Of a DNA stretch of 58,983 nucleotides, positions 1 to 6,166 are shown in pieces (position 1 is the first letter of the stretch; each line of letters starts with the position of its first letter). Made by a program: the position numbers and the translations under genes. The notes below the pieces were generated by a model, which was not told the DNA's origin, made no database searches, and saw nothing but the letters and a program-made list of their open reading frames with translations. Source of the stretch: JAUUSJ01 sp051880475 (GTDB lineage: Bacteria > Bacillota > Clostridia > Lachnospirales > Lachnospiraceae); the NCBI GenBank assembly GCA_051880475.1, contig JBJEOA010000022.1, positions 1 to 58,983 of the forward strand, written 5' to 3'.

Positions 1-54
<54 letters not shown>

Positions 55-89
55 GCTTGGGTGTTCTAAAAAGGTTAATAGAGGGTTAG

Positions 90-128
90 AAAATCCATTG
101 GAAAGAAATTTACTTTTCAATGGATTTT
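90..128 (+). terminator. Intrinsic terminator, copy 1 of a duplicated unit
   Basis: The arm at 92-105 pairs with 113-126 across a 7-base loop. It is a 14-bp stem with one G-T pair, and a short T run follows. The same hairpin recurs at 5336-5374. Any upstream promoter for copy 1 lies outside the window. Confidence 0.75.
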
Positions 129-203
129 TACATTCTATTGGGCGCATGGATGTTCTATTGGTAATGGCAAAGAACTATAAAGCATCATGTATAAACTTTT
201 TTC

Positions 204-232
204 TTGCAATTCTTGTATAGGTGTGCTATATT
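204..232 (+). promoter_or_regulatory. Promoter of putative antitoxin RNA
   Basis: TTGCAA (204-209), a 17-base spacer and TATATT (227-232) with an upstream TGC extended -10 element. The start point would be near 239. No open reading frame follows, so the product should be an RNA. Confidence 0.65.
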
Positions 233-238
233 GAAGAT

Positions 239-330
239 ACAAAAGGGGAAAGCCAAAGCGACTTACCCTCGACAATACAACTAAAATATTTCAGTCGTCA
301 TTATTTGCGGTAATGGCGACTACTTTCTAT
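239..330 (+). ncRNA. Putative antisense antitoxin RNA of a type I toxin-antitoxin locus
   Basis: An untranslated RNA is predicted from the promoter at 204-232 and runs toward the toxin gene on the other strand. It would contain the block at 246-270 and a hairpin (293-303 with 311-321, loop 304-310) followed by a weak T-rich stretch. It would be antisense to the 3' part of the toxin transcript. The layout of convergent transcripts, a holin-like peptide and a shared hairpin matches the small Firmicutes type I systems. The 3' end is a guess; no transcript data are available. Confidence 0.5.
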
Positions 331-405
331 CCTTGAAAATTATATAACACAATCCTACAAGGGTAGAACTATGGTAAATTCGAACAAATCTGAATATGTA
401 ACCAT
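320..405 (-). pseudogene. Frameshifted holin-like type I toxin peptide
   Basis: On the minus strand an ATG at 405 follows a strong ribosome site (411-417). It reads MVTYSDLFEFTIVLPL and then stops at 355. This N-terminus matches the small putative holin-like toxin peptides of Firmicutes, which normally run about 30 residues with one membrane helix and a basic tail. Shifting frame near the stop restores STLVGLCYIIFKDRK and a stop ending at 320, exactly such a tail. A single indel therefore appears to have killed the toxin. The ribosome site is also masked by pairing of 411-417 with 429-435, as expected for tight translational control in these loci. Confidence 0.6.
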
Positions 406-500
406 AATTATCCCTCCTTTCCTAGATTGGAGGGATTTTTTCTTTCTCCCTCCGTAAAAAACAGAGGGCAAGTCGCCTTAGCTTGGCTTTCCCAGATACC

Positions 501-529
501 ATTATACCATAAAATTAGACTGTTTACAG
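501..529 (-). promoter_or_regulatory. Promoter of toxin mRNA
   Basis: The minus strand reads CTGTAA, a 17-base spacer and a perfect TATAAT (complement of 501-506). The transcript would start near 494 with the block complementary to 463-492. That block can pair with the complement of 246-270 at the 3' end of the same RNA, giving the long-range 5'-3' fold typical of type I toxin mRNAs. Confidence 0.55.
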
Positions 530-658
530 CACTTTTTGAAATACGTTTCTTTTTTGGGAAGGACAACATCATAATGCCCCATTTCGATTTTGTATAGTTA
601 AAAATAGATAGTACATTAAGACTGTAAAGGAAAAGGGAAATTCTAATAAACTTAAAAT

Positions 659-687
659 TTGACGAATTCACAAAAAATACATATAAT
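659..687 (+). promoter_or_regulatory. Sigma-A promoter for the YARHG gene
   Basis: TTGACG (659-664), a 17-base spacer and perfect TATAAT (682-687). It lies about 50 bases before the chosen ATG. Confidence 0.75.
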
Positions 688-740
688 AAAGCTAACACTT
701 GGGAAATGAACGAGCAAATTTTGATAAGGAGGAGATTATT

Positions 741-1412
741 ATGAAGATAATGAAAAAAATAATAGCTATAGCGATGGCATTGACTTTTGTATGTAATATA
801 ATGCCAGCAAACGTAGAGGCTGCGACAAGAGTAAAAGAGATCACTTGGAGAATTGTGTACACAGAGGAAGATGATTTTTATTTTTGTCCAGACAGTGATT
901 CCAGATACCTCACTGGAGATGATATCGCATATTTATCTGCATGGGAGATTAAATTAGCGAAAAACGAAATTTATGCAAAGCACGGTAGATTATTCAATAA
1001 CTCAGATATCCAAGATTATTTTGATTCTAAATCATGGTATAGAGGAAGAATCGAGCCAGAAGATTTTAACGAAAATGTATTAAATAAGTACGAAGTAAAG
1101 AATGTACAGTTCTTGAAGAAATATGAATCCTCAAGCAAGACAGTTTCAGGATATGATTCCTATTTCTTTTACGACAGTGATGACAGATATTTGACAAAGA
1201 GTGATATCAGAAACTTATCTGCATGGGAGATTAAATTAGCAAAAAATGAAATTTATGCGAGACATGGGAGAAAATTTAAAAATTCCAAGATTCAAAAATA
1301 TTTTGATTCGAAGCCTTGGTATGACGGAAGAATTTCTCCAAGTGATTTTGACGATGATGTATTAAATGATTATGAGATGGAAAATGTACAGTTTTTGAGT
1401 AAGTATGAATAA
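741..1412 (+). CDS. Secreted protein with two YARHG domains
   Basis: A 223-residue protein starts at ATG 741 behind an AAGGAGG site (726-732). An upstream in-frame TTG at 699 has no such site. Residues 1 to about 30 form a signal peptide: a lysine-rich start, a hydrophobic core, and AEAA-like cleavage around VEAATR. The mature part holds two near-identical copies of a roughly 70-residue YARHG domain, each with the core KNEIYAKHGR or KNEIYARHGR followed by a YF-SKPWY-like segment. YARHG is an extracellular domain of unknown ligand, common in Clostridia surface proteins. The gene has its own promoter and terminator, so it is monocistronic. A single YARHG-like domain also forms the outer domain of the membrane protein at 16597. 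Confidence 0.9.
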   Translation: MKIMKKIIAIAMALTFVCNIMPANVEAATRVKEITWRIVYTEEDDFYFCPDSDSRYLTGDDIAYLSAWEIKLAKNEIYAKHGRLFNNSDIQDYFDSKSWYRGRIEPEDFNENVLNKYEVKNVQFLKKYESSSKTVSGYDSYFFYDSDDRYLTKSDIRNLSAWEIKLAKNEIYARHGRKFKNSKIQKYFDSKPWYDGRISPSDFDDDVLNDYEMENVQFLSKYE

Positions 1413-1420
1413 AGAATAGA

Positions 1421-1472
1421 AGAGGAACGATTAGATTAAAAGCATATATGCTGTCAAGCTAATCGTTCCTCT
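1421..1472 (+). terminator. Intrinsic terminator after the YARHG gene
   Basis: A perfect 14-bp stem, 1421-1434 with 1459-1472, starts nine bases after the stop codon and is followed by ATTGTTTAT. The loop holds a second small palindrome. Confidence 0.8.
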
Positions 1473-1554
1473 ATTGTTTATAAAATGAATGATGAGCAAG
1501 AGGAGATTTTGGAGATTAAAAACAAAAATTTACAAAAAATTCCAAAAAAACACA

Positions 1555-1583
1555 TTGACTCTATTATATCCCCATGATAAAAT
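1555..1583 (+). promoter_or_regulatory. Promoter of the Rpn-type nuclease gene
   Basis: TTGACT (1555-1560), 17 bases, TAAAAT (1578-1583). About 70 bases around it, including the AATTTACAAAAAATTCC stretch just upstream, closely resemble the promoter region at 40850-40905 in front of the SH3b gene. Confidence 0.7.
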
Positions 1584-1634
1584 AGTACTAAGGGAGAATG
1601 AATCTATATATAGAGAGATTGGAGGTGGTAATCA

Positions 1635-2642
1635 ATGGTTAGGCAGACAGATATCGCACAAACGATAGATATGGTTGCTGATAAAGCGAAGTATGATGAA
1701 TGTGCGAAGAAACTTTTGACTTATGAGTCGATCATTGCATGGATTTTAAAATCGTGTACGAAAGAGTTTTCACAATATAGTGTTAAGTTTATTGCAGAGA
1801 ACTGTCTCAAAGAAAAACCAGAGATTTCTCAAAAAGCGGTGCATCAAGACCAGCTGGATAAGAATAAACGACTGGATGGTGATAAAAGAGTGGATGGACT
1901 TAACACAGAAGCGAGTTCCATTAAAGATCAAACAGTATATTATGATATTCGTTTTAAAGCGTGTATTCCAGGAAGTGATAATCCTGTCCAGCTTATTATT
2001 AATTTGGAGATTCAGGCGAACGATACCCCGGGCTATCCGTTGGTAATGAGGGGATTTTACTACTGTGCAAGAATGATTTCTGAGCAGTATGGTACTGTAT
2101 TTACGGATGAACATTATGATAAGTTACAAAAAGTCTATTCTATATGGATTTGTCCCGACCCTGCAAAGAAGCGAAAAAACGGAATTTTTAAATATCATAC
2201 AGTTGAAGAGACTGTATATGGAACCTCTTATATGAATCCAAAAAGTTACGACTTGATGGAGGTAGTGATTCTTAATCTTGGAGATGCTAATAGGGAAAGT
2301 GAGTTAGAAATTCTGGATTTGTTGAATGTGCTATTTTCGGCATCTACATCGCCAGAAGAAAAAAAGAAAAGACTAAGCGATGATTTTAATATAGCAATGA
2401 CCGCAGAATTTGAAAGTGAGGTGCGAGATATGTGTAATTTAAGTAGTTCTCTTGTAGATCAGGCTATCCAGCAAGGAATTGAACAAGGAATCGAACAGGG
2501 AATCGAACAAGGCGAAATAAAGGGAAAAAAAGAAACTGCACTTAATTTACATAATATGGGAATGAATGAGGACTTTATTGCAAAGGCTGTAAATGTAAGT
2601 GTTGATCTTATTAAGCAATGGCTTGGAATGATTCCAGTATAA
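1635..2642 (+). CDS. Rpn family recombination-promoting nuclease / putative transposase
   Basis: A 335-residue protein starts at ATG 1635 with GGAGGTGG a few bases upstream. The region around residues 98-125 carries the PD-(D/E)XK nuclease core of the Rpn family: YYDIRFKA (acidic residue) and LIINLEIQAN (E-x-Q). The following segment has the FYYCARM and VYSIWICPDP-type motifs seen in these proteins. The C-terminus has the repeated GIEQ units and a short helix-turn-helix-like tail (EDFIAKAVNVSVDLIKQWL) that ends most Clostridia members. Rpn proteins (formerly transposase_31) are DNA nucleases that promote RecA-independent recombination and often sit at genome rearrangement sites. Length and domain order are normal, so it looks intact. 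Confidence 0.85.
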   Translation: MVRQTDIAQTIDMVADKAKYDECAKKLLTYESIIAWILKSCTKEFSQYSVKFIAENCLKEKPEISQKAVHQDQLDKNKRLDGDKRVDGLNTEASSIKDQTVYYDIRFKACIPGSDNPVQLIINLEIQANDTPGYPLVMRGFYYCARMISEQYGTVFTDEHYDKLQKVYSIWICPDPAKKRKNGIFKYHTVEETVYGTSYMNPKSYDLMEVVILNLGDANRESELEILDLLNVLFSASTSPEEKKKRLSDDFNIAMTAEFESEVRDMCNLSSSLVDQAIQQGIEQGIEQGIEQGEIKGKKETALNLHNMGMNEDFIAKAVNVSVDLIKQWLGMIPV

Positions 2643-2696
2643 CCTAATGTTTCATTAAAGGAAAATTATATCAATTCTTTTTAATCAAAGAGATAG

Positions 2697-2738
2697 AGAG
2701 GATACTACAGAAAAATTAGTATGTAGTATCCTCTTTAC
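2697..2738 (+). terminator. Intrinsic terminator after the Rpn gene
   Basis: A perfect 13-bp stem, 2697-2709 with 2722-2734, followed by TTTAC. Confidence 0.75.
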
Positions 2739-2743
2739 ATTGA

Positions 2744-2970
2744 GATGAGCAACAAAGTACTTGAAAACATAGCCCAAAAACATGATAAGATTAAGGAAAG
2801 GGTGCGAGATATAATGGGGGAAAAATTTTGGAATAGGAGGCAAAAACTATTTTGGATGAAGGAAAGAGTGAGGATAGAAAGGAAGGCAGAGTGTTGAGGG
2901 AGATTACGAAGGAATTGGTCATTGCATTTTGGGATATGTAGAAGGAGAGGAGCCAAAAGCGGCACCGAGA
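2744..2970 (+). pseudogene. Decayed fragment, possibly of a second Rpn-like gene
   Basis: Coding-like sequence starts at ATG 2744 (MSNKVLENIAQKHDKIKERV). Near 2815-2825, at a G5A5 run, the sensible frame shifts. The continued frame reads ILE, an in-frame TAG, then EAKTILDEGKSEDRKEGR and a further helical stretch before another TAG. The EAKxILxEGK-EGRKEGR pattern is like the charged C-terminal tail of Rpn-type nucleases. There is no ribosome site and there are at least two lesions, so I read it as a dead tail fragment. The assignment to Rpn is tentative. The 280 bases beyond it hold only the promoter and leader of the next gene. Confidence 0.4.
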
Positions 2971-3029
2971 AAAGATTCTTATGTATATTATATAGAATAG
3001 AAGTTATTAGAAAGGTGGTTCAAGTAATC

Positions 3030-3094
3030 AATTATTACGATTTCTTTATTAATTATTACATTTGCCTTGAAAAAATAGTGAAAAACGATAAAAT
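3030..3094 (+). promoter_or_regulatory. Tandem-repeat promoter A (LytTR-like geometry)
   Basis: Two AATTATTAC repeats (3030-3038 and 3051-3059) lie 21 bp apart. The second begins 16 bp before TTGAAA (3067-3072), and TAAAAT follows at 3089-3094. The same arrangement occurs at 14828-14892 and 21585-21650. Direct repeats two helical turns apart just upstream of -35 are the usual binding layout of LytTR-domain activators. Confidence 0.7.
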
Positions 3095-3125
3095 TATAGT
3101 AGTAAAACAAAATAATATGTTTTCT

Positions 3126-3175
3126 GAAATCTTCCAAGAAACTCAAAAGAGATATCTTGGGAGATTCTTTTATTA
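3126..3175 (+). terminator. Leader hairpin/terminator downstream of promoter A
   Basis: The stem 3129-3139 pairs with 3155-3165 and is followed by a T-rich run. It lies about 30-70 bases after the predicted start site and before the ATG at 3261, so it is a leader attenuator or the end of a short RNA. Equivalent hairpins follow promoters B and C. Confidence 0.6.
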
Positions 3176-3260
3176 TCTTTCTTAAAGAAACAGAAAAAAT
3201 AAAGAAATTTCTTTGTTATATTGAGAAAAATAAAAAATGTGACAATAAGGAGGAGAAAAA

Positions 3261-4691
3261 ATGGCATGTCCGTATTATTCATTTAAAGACGATTTACATT
3301 TTGGGGGAGAGTATTATTGCACCAAATGTCAGGATTATACGAATGATGATTTATATTATGCATATTGTAAAAATTATAGCTATGATGAATGTCCTCTCTA
3401 TAGAGGACAGGTAAATTCTGTAGAAGGTGCAAAGAGATATCGAGCTGGAAGTTCGGGAAGTTCATCTTTATCAGGTTCGGCGTCTAACTCGGGAGGAACA
3501 GATTCTTATTCACAAAATACATATTCAGGTGGTGGTAGTCGGAGGGGAGACTCCATTCCGACACCGTCAGTTTCTACAGGAGGAGGCTGGCTAGATACTT
3601 TTGTAGGATTTTGTGTCATCGTAGCGATAATTGCGGTAGTGTCTTTGTTACTGACAGTCTTTGTTCGTCCTTTTGGTATATGGTATTTGATACTTGTGTC
3701 AAAACCGCAGATTTTAGCAGTTGTTGCAACAATAGGAATTATGGCATTTACTGTATGGCAGAAATGGAATAATAAAATCCTTATTTTTCTGGAAATTTTT
3801 GGAGTTTCATTTCTTTCTATGTGTATTTCATGGTACGCACAAGGAGGGGGATCATTAGAATTAAACAGACTCATGGGTTACTGGATTCTCTTTACGATTC
3901 CTAATTTTCTAATAGTTTGTGTGATTCGATATTTTATGGGAAAAGATTCAGAAATTTCTCCAAATATGAAAACTATTTTTATAGCTCTTTGTATTGCCTA
4001 TATTATTGGGTTAATAATAGGAATTGCTACTCCTTTTGGAAAAGAAATTCTAATGGATTCTAATAAGTTTATCGTTCTAAAGAGGAGTACACAGTATAAT
4101 AATAACCAAAACGGAAATTCTGGGAATTATAGTGGTGGAAATAACAATATAAGTGGCGATAATGATATAGATACAAATAATATTGTTGGAGATACTGATG
4201 TAAATGACTATGATAATAATAGTTATAGCGGTTATGATGGTAATGAATATGATGATAGTGGATATGGTAGTTATGATTACTATAATGGAGATAAAAATAA
4301 TAGTGACAGCGCAGATACTGGCACTGGTAGTTGGGATAATAGTGCGACCTATCAAAGTGAGCTTGATATGATTCGAAATGAGTATCTTTTATCTCCAGAT
4401 GAAGAGGATCAAGTGAGGTTTTATTACGAGTGGAGTGATGGTTTATTAAATGATTTATATCAGGATATTAAGTCTAATTTACCTTCGAGTGATTTTGAAA
4501 TTTTAAAAGAAGATGAGAAAGAATGGATAGCCCAAAAAGAGAGCGAAGCAGAGGCAGCAGGAAATAATAGCTCTAATTATAATTTGGCTTATCAGTTATC
4601 TATTACTGAGTCAATGATTGATAGATGTCAATATTTGATTGATAATTATCAGGGGTATTATAGTAATACGATTACAAGTAATTTGCCGTAG
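3261..4691 (+). CDS. Polytopic membrane protein, Cys-rich N-terminus and LprI-like C-terminal domain
   Basis: A 476-residue protein with an AAGGAGG site (3249-3255) before ATG 3261. Residues 1-50 hold spaced cysteines (CPYYSF, CTKC, YCKNY, CPLYRG) that could bind zinc. Residues 50-105 are Ser/Gly-rich. About five membrane helices follow (roughly 110-275). Residues 285-355 are an Asn/Gly/Ser/Asp/Tyr-rich linker. The last 110 residues (YYEWSDGLLNDLYQDIK, EKEWIAQKESEA, SITESMIDRCQYLIDNY) fit the LprI/DUF1311 pattern known from lysozyme-inhibitor-like proteins. The gene is read from promoter A. A nearly identical copy of the LprI-coding part lies in the remnant at 14542. Function unknown; probably part of the surface set of this locus. 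Confidence 0.7.
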   Translation: MACPYYSFKDDLHFGGEYYCTKCQDYTNDDLYYAYCKNYSYDECPLYRGQVNSVEGAKRYRAGSSGSSSLSGSASNSGGTDSYSQNTYSGGGSRRGDSIPTPSVSTGGGWLDTFVGFCVIVAIIAVVSLLLTVFVRPFGIWYLILVSKPQILAVVATIGIMAFTVWQKWNNKILIFLEIFGVSFLSMCISWYAQGGGSLELNRLMGYWILFTIPNFLIVCVIRYFMGKDSEISPNMKTIFIALCIAYIIGLIIGIATPFGKEILMDSNKFIVLKRSTQYNNNQNGNSGNYSGGNNNISGDNDIDTNNIVGDTDVNDYDNNSYSGYDGNEYDDSGYGSYDYYNGDKNNSDSADTGTGSWDNSATYQSELDMIRNEYLLSPDEEDQVRFYYEWSDGLLNDLYQDIKSNLPSSDFEILKEDEKEWIAQKESEAEAAGNNSSNYNLAYQLSITESMIDRCQYLIDNYQGYYSNTITSNLP

Positions 4692-4787
4692 AAAAAAGAG
4701 CTGAATAAATACATAAAATAAAAGAAGAGACTTTGAGTACGGAGAGAGAAGTAAATATGGAAGAGAAAATATAGAGATATAAAGAAG

Positions 4788-4826
4788 ATACTTCCAAGAA
4801 AAAGATGTATTTGGAGTTTTTTCTTT
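4788..4826 (+). terminator. Terminator-like hairpin after the LprI-domain gene
   Basis: A short bulged stem (about 4790-4797 with 4811-4817) is followed by TTTTTTCTTTT. It is weaker than the other terminators here but well placed. Confidence 0.5.
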
Positions 4827-4873
4827 TATTATAAAAAATAAAGACAAAGGGAGAGTCAAATGCATAGAAAAAT

Positions 4874-5233
4874 ATGAGTAAAAAATATTTGGTCCTAGAA
4901 AAGGATTATACAAAAATAGGAACGAAAAGTTTGTATAAGACAGATGGCACAGTTCTTATAGAGTCAGGATTTTCTTGCATAGGAGATGTAAATGATTCGA
5001 TAAAGAAAGATGGTATGCGGGATTTAGAGAGATATTTGGCTGTATATTATTTTGATGAAGAGACGAAAAATAAGGATGAAGCGATTGGGTTGACGGATGA
5101 GAAAGATGAAAAAATTCAATGCTATGGAACTGATATAGGAAAAAACTTGTACAAAGGATATATAAAATTATATGATTTGGAGAAAGATTTGTTCCAAATT
5201 AAAGATAAGTTCTGGCGATGTATCATGTGCTAG
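4874..5233 (+). CDS. Small hypothetical protein
   Basis: A 119-residue acidic/lysine-rich protein that I do not recognise. ATG 4874 is preceded by AAAGGGAGAG at 4846-4855, rather far upstream. A closer ATG at 4860 ends after five codons, so the true 5' end may be damaged. Composition and codon use match the neighbours. There are no membrane segments or signal peptide. It begins MSKKYLVLEKDYTKIGTKSLYKTDG and ends with a cysteine pair (RCIMC). It could be a small soluble partner or a truncated remnant. Confidence 0.45.
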   Translation: MSKKYLVLEKDYTKIGTKSLYKTDGTVLIESGFSCIGDVNDSIKKDGMRDLERYLAVYYFDEETKNKDEAIGLTDEKDEKIQCYGTDIGKNLYKGYIKLYDLEKDLFQIKDKFWRCIMC

Positions 5234-5258
5234 AAGTAGTTTAAAAATAAAAGAGGGG

Positions 5259-5286
5259 TTGACAAGAAAATGGGAGGAGATATTAT
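5259..5286 (+). promoter_or_regulatory. Promoter of the duplicated short transcription unit
   Basis: Perfect TTGACA (5259-5264), 16 bases, TATTAT (5281-5286). Start expected near 5293, only about 80 bases before the terminator at 5336-5374. Confidence 0.6.
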
Positions 5287-5292
5287 TTTGAC

Positions 5293-5378
5293 AGACAGAT
5301 GCCTGGATGTTTTAAAAAGATTAATAGAGGATTAGAAAATCCATTGGAAAGAAATTTACTTTTCAATGGATTTTTCTT
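5293..5378 (+). ncRNA. Putative small RNA, paralogue of the unit at 1-130
   Basis: A promoter (5259-5286) and a strong terminator (5336-5374) bracket about 85 bases without an open reading frame. Bases 5291-5378 are about 90 percent identical by eye to 45-131, including the loop and both arms of the hairpin. Conservation outside the hairpin (GAT/GTGTTNTAAAAAG and TTAATAGAGG) suggests selection on an RNA and not just a reused terminator. It could also be a mobile terminator fragment. Confidence 0.35.
5336..5374 (+). terminator. Intrinsic terminator, copy 2 of the duplicated unit
   Basis: A 14-bp stem, 5338-5351 with 5359-5372, loop AAATTTA, then TTTTCTTTT. It is identical in sequence to the hairpin at 90-128. 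Confidence 0.8.
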
Positions 5379-5488
5379 TTGCAGAATAAAAAATAAAATT
5401 GAATATTTATAATAGGTATATCAAATGGGAGATAGACAATGTAAAGGAATTTGAAAAAGTTTATGAAAAAGAGAAGAGGGATGCATAA

Positions 5489-5842
5489 ATGAGAGAAAAA
5501 CCATTTGTTATATTAAAGCATAGAGGAGAACAGATTAGACTATATCACCAGGAAATTTTTTATATCGAGAGAAATTTAAGAAAGACAAAATTCCATTGCA
5601 TAACAGAAGAATATGAGTGTTCAGAAAAGCTATCTAGCTTTGAGGAAAAATTAGGAGATGGTTTTGTCAGATGTCATAATAGCTTTCTTGTAAATTTATC
5701 CTATGTAAAAACTATAAAGAGAAATGAAATTATTTTGAGTAATGGAGAGAGAATTTCGGTTAGCAATAGTCGGAGTAAGGCAACGAGAGAAGTTTTGCTT
5801 CGATACTTAATCAATGAGAGGCAGGGAGAGAGGGATGAATAA
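5489..5842 (+). CDS. Stand-alone LytTR-family DNA-binding regulator
   Basis: A 117-residue protein made of one LytTR domain. The I-FYIERNLRKTKFH, GFVRCHNSFLVNLSYVK and RISVSNSRSK segments are the family hallmarks, the last being the DNA-contact end. There is no receiver domain, so it is an orphan regulator and not a full AgrA/VirR type. ATG 5489 directly follows a TAA (5486-5488) that closes a 23-codon open stretch (YIKWEIDNVKEFEKVYEKEKRDA), perhaps the tail of a lost upstream gene. Its own stop overlaps an ATG at 5835 of a broken downstream frame. LytTR proteins bind direct repeats about 21-22 bp apart upstream of -35, exactly the layout of promoters A, B and C. It is therefore the best candidate controller of this locus. 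Confidence 0.85.
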   Translation: MREKPFVILKHRGEQIRLYHQEIFYIERNLRKTKFHCITEEYECSEKLSSFEEKLGDGFVRCHNSFLVNLSYVKTIKRNEIILSNGERISVSNSRSKATREVLLRYLINERQGERDE

Positions 5843-5944
5843 GTATGTTTATTGTATAAGGAAATATACCATGAAAAGGGAATCAAATTTCGAATTTATC
5901 TGAATAAGAAACAAAAAAACTCCTTTATCAGACATTTAGTGTAA
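5835..5944 (+). pseudogene. Broken gene downstream of lytTR, possibly a GHKL sensor kinase remnant
   Basis: An ATG at 5835 overlaps the lytTR stop codon (ATGAATAA), as in coupled operons. It reads MNKYVYCIRKYT and stops after 22 codons. Another frame, open until 5944, gives LLYKEIYHEKGIKFRIYLNKKQ. That resembles the nALLyyKxxxAxEKGIxFxxxI segment just upstream of the ATP-binding part of GHKL (AgrC-like) histidine kinases, the usual partners of LytTR regulators. The match is short, so this is a suggestion only. Confidence 0.3.
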
Positions 5945-5970
5945 TTCTATTGAATTATAGAAAATGATTA

Positions 5971-6016
5971 AAATAAGCAATGGACTGTTTTATGAGAACA
6001 TTGCTTATTTTTGTTA
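5971..6016 (+). terminator. Intrinsic terminator before the kinase operon
   Basis: A 12-bp stem, 5971-5982 with 5999-6010, then TTGTTATTT. It separates the LytTR region from the operon starting at 6167. Confidence 0.75.
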
Positions 6017-6077
6017 TTTACACCTAATCAATATTCACACAGTGAACTGTTTTGCCAAGTTAGTTGTTGTATTAGTA

Positions 6078-6106
6078 TTGAAAAAAGCGTGAGAAAAAGG
6101 TAATAT
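6078..6106 (+). promoter_or_regulatory. Promoter of the 6.2-14.4 kb operon
   Basis: TTGAAA (6078-6083), 17 bases, TAATAT (6101-6106). The -35 matches promoters A-C, but the clear AATTATTAC repeats are missing; only a weak AGTTGTTGTATTA stands at the equivalent place (6062). Confidence 0.6.
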
Positions 6107-6166
6107 GATACATAAATAAGTAAAAATTTTAGGAAAAATAGTACGATATAATAAAAAAGATGAGGG

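Noticed and set aside
4077..4355. Minus-strand frame rich in Ile/Thr/Val
   Set aside because: It is the complement of the Asn/Asp/Ser/Tyr-rich linker of the gene at 3261 and has no ribosome site.
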